Origin: JAYXXU01 sp049301135
Lineage (GTDB): Bacteria > Pseudomonadota > Gammaproteobacteria > Pseudomonadales > Moraxellaceae
Length of the DNA: 24,722 bases
Direction of reading: 5' to 3'
Assembly: GCA_049301135.1 (NCBI GenBank)
Contig: JBAQKP010000172.1
Location: 1-24,722 of the forward strand
Shown: piece after piece, positions 24,627-24,722 of the stretch
Layout: each line of letters begins with the position of its first letter
How positions within the stretch are numbered: the stretch's first letter is position 1
Translations under genes and position numbers: made by a program
The notes under the pieces: generated by a model
The model's input: only the letters and a program-made list of their open reading frames with translations
Told to the model about the DNA's origin: nothing
Database searches by the model: none

Positions 24627-24722
24627 TCAACGCCAATGTAAAAATGCCCCCCTAGCGCCAGTTTAAAATTGACCCCCTAGGTCAAACTAGCGGCTTTTTG
24701 AGCCGCTGTTATGCTGACTCAG
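24625..24722. mobile_element. probable IS21-family element end
   Basis: The end begins TGTCAACGCC and carries two contiguous 25-bp repeats (24631-24655 and 24656-24680), 21 of 25 positions identical. They share CGCCA, TAAAA and CCCCCTAG blocks. Multiple terminal repeats and TG ends are typical of IS21-family elements, where IstA binds them. A TTGACC/GGTCAA palindrome (24669-24685) and a 7-bp stem hairpin (24689-24707) follow. The transposase body lies beyond the window. Confidence 0.55.
24711..24722 (+). CDS. possible start of the transposase gene istA, cut by the window edge
   Basis: Only four codons (M-L-T-Q) are visible at the right edge, about 85 nt inside the presumed element end. This is the position where istA usually begins. 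There is no clear ribosome site. Confidence 0.2.

Noticed and set aside
1..24722. CRISPR arrays, tRNA or rRNA genes, prophage genes
   Set aside because: No regularly spaced repeats, no tRNA cloverleaf or rRNA segment, and no phage structural genes were seen in the window.

Overview
The window reads as chromosomal DNA of a gammaproteobacterium, most likely in the Pseudomonadales/Moraxellaceae area. This rests on the dprA-lysM/def arrangement, a GacS/BarA-type hybrid kinase, the fmt-rsmB pair, and a TIGR04219-like outer membrane protein. Base composition is near 50% G+C, with a clearly AT-richer patch at about 19.2-19.8 kb and another at the right edge. No database search was run; identities come from motifs and family knowledge.

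Left part (1-5.5 kb): an overlapping pair for a flavin-dependent NAD(P)H reductase and an OsmC-like peroxidase. Then dprA and a secreted LysM protein on the minus strand, diverging from peptide deformylase (def), followed by a fold-type III PLP decarboxylase (ornithine/lysine type). A strong bidirectional terminator closes that gene against the convergent hybrid kinase.

Middle part (5.5-17 kb): a GacS/BarA-like hybrid histidine kinase without an HPt domain, ilvD and a PlsC-type acyltransferase, all on the minus strand. On the plus strand follow a small secreted Ala/Gln-rich protein, a polytopic NarL-family histidine kinase translationally coupled to its LuxR-type response regulator, then fmt-rsmB coupled by an ATGA overlap, and a small coupled ORF. 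The usual def-fmt-rsmB neighbourhood is split here by about 10.5 kb of other genes.

Accessory part (17-20.4 kb): a minus-strand lipoprotein, two tandem type II toxin-antitoxin modules (Phd-like/PIN, then YefM-YoeB), an AT-rich two-helix membrane protein and a pRiA4b ORF-3-like protein. The Phd/PIN cassette is bracketed by two related copies of the yefM promoter, operator and first codons. The upstream copy is decayed (a 9-bp loss in the promoter spacer and an early stop), and the cassette has its own palindrome over a candidate -10. This mosaic is the most interesting structure in the window.

Right part (20.4-24.7 kb): an aldehyde dehydrogenase, an outer membrane beta-barrel protein, and a DNA alkylation repair pair (Ada-like methyltransferase lacking the N-terminal zinc domain, overlapping alkB). 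At the edge is the C-terminal remnant of an unknown gene, cut by what looks like the end of an IS21-family element with two contiguous 25-bp repeats.
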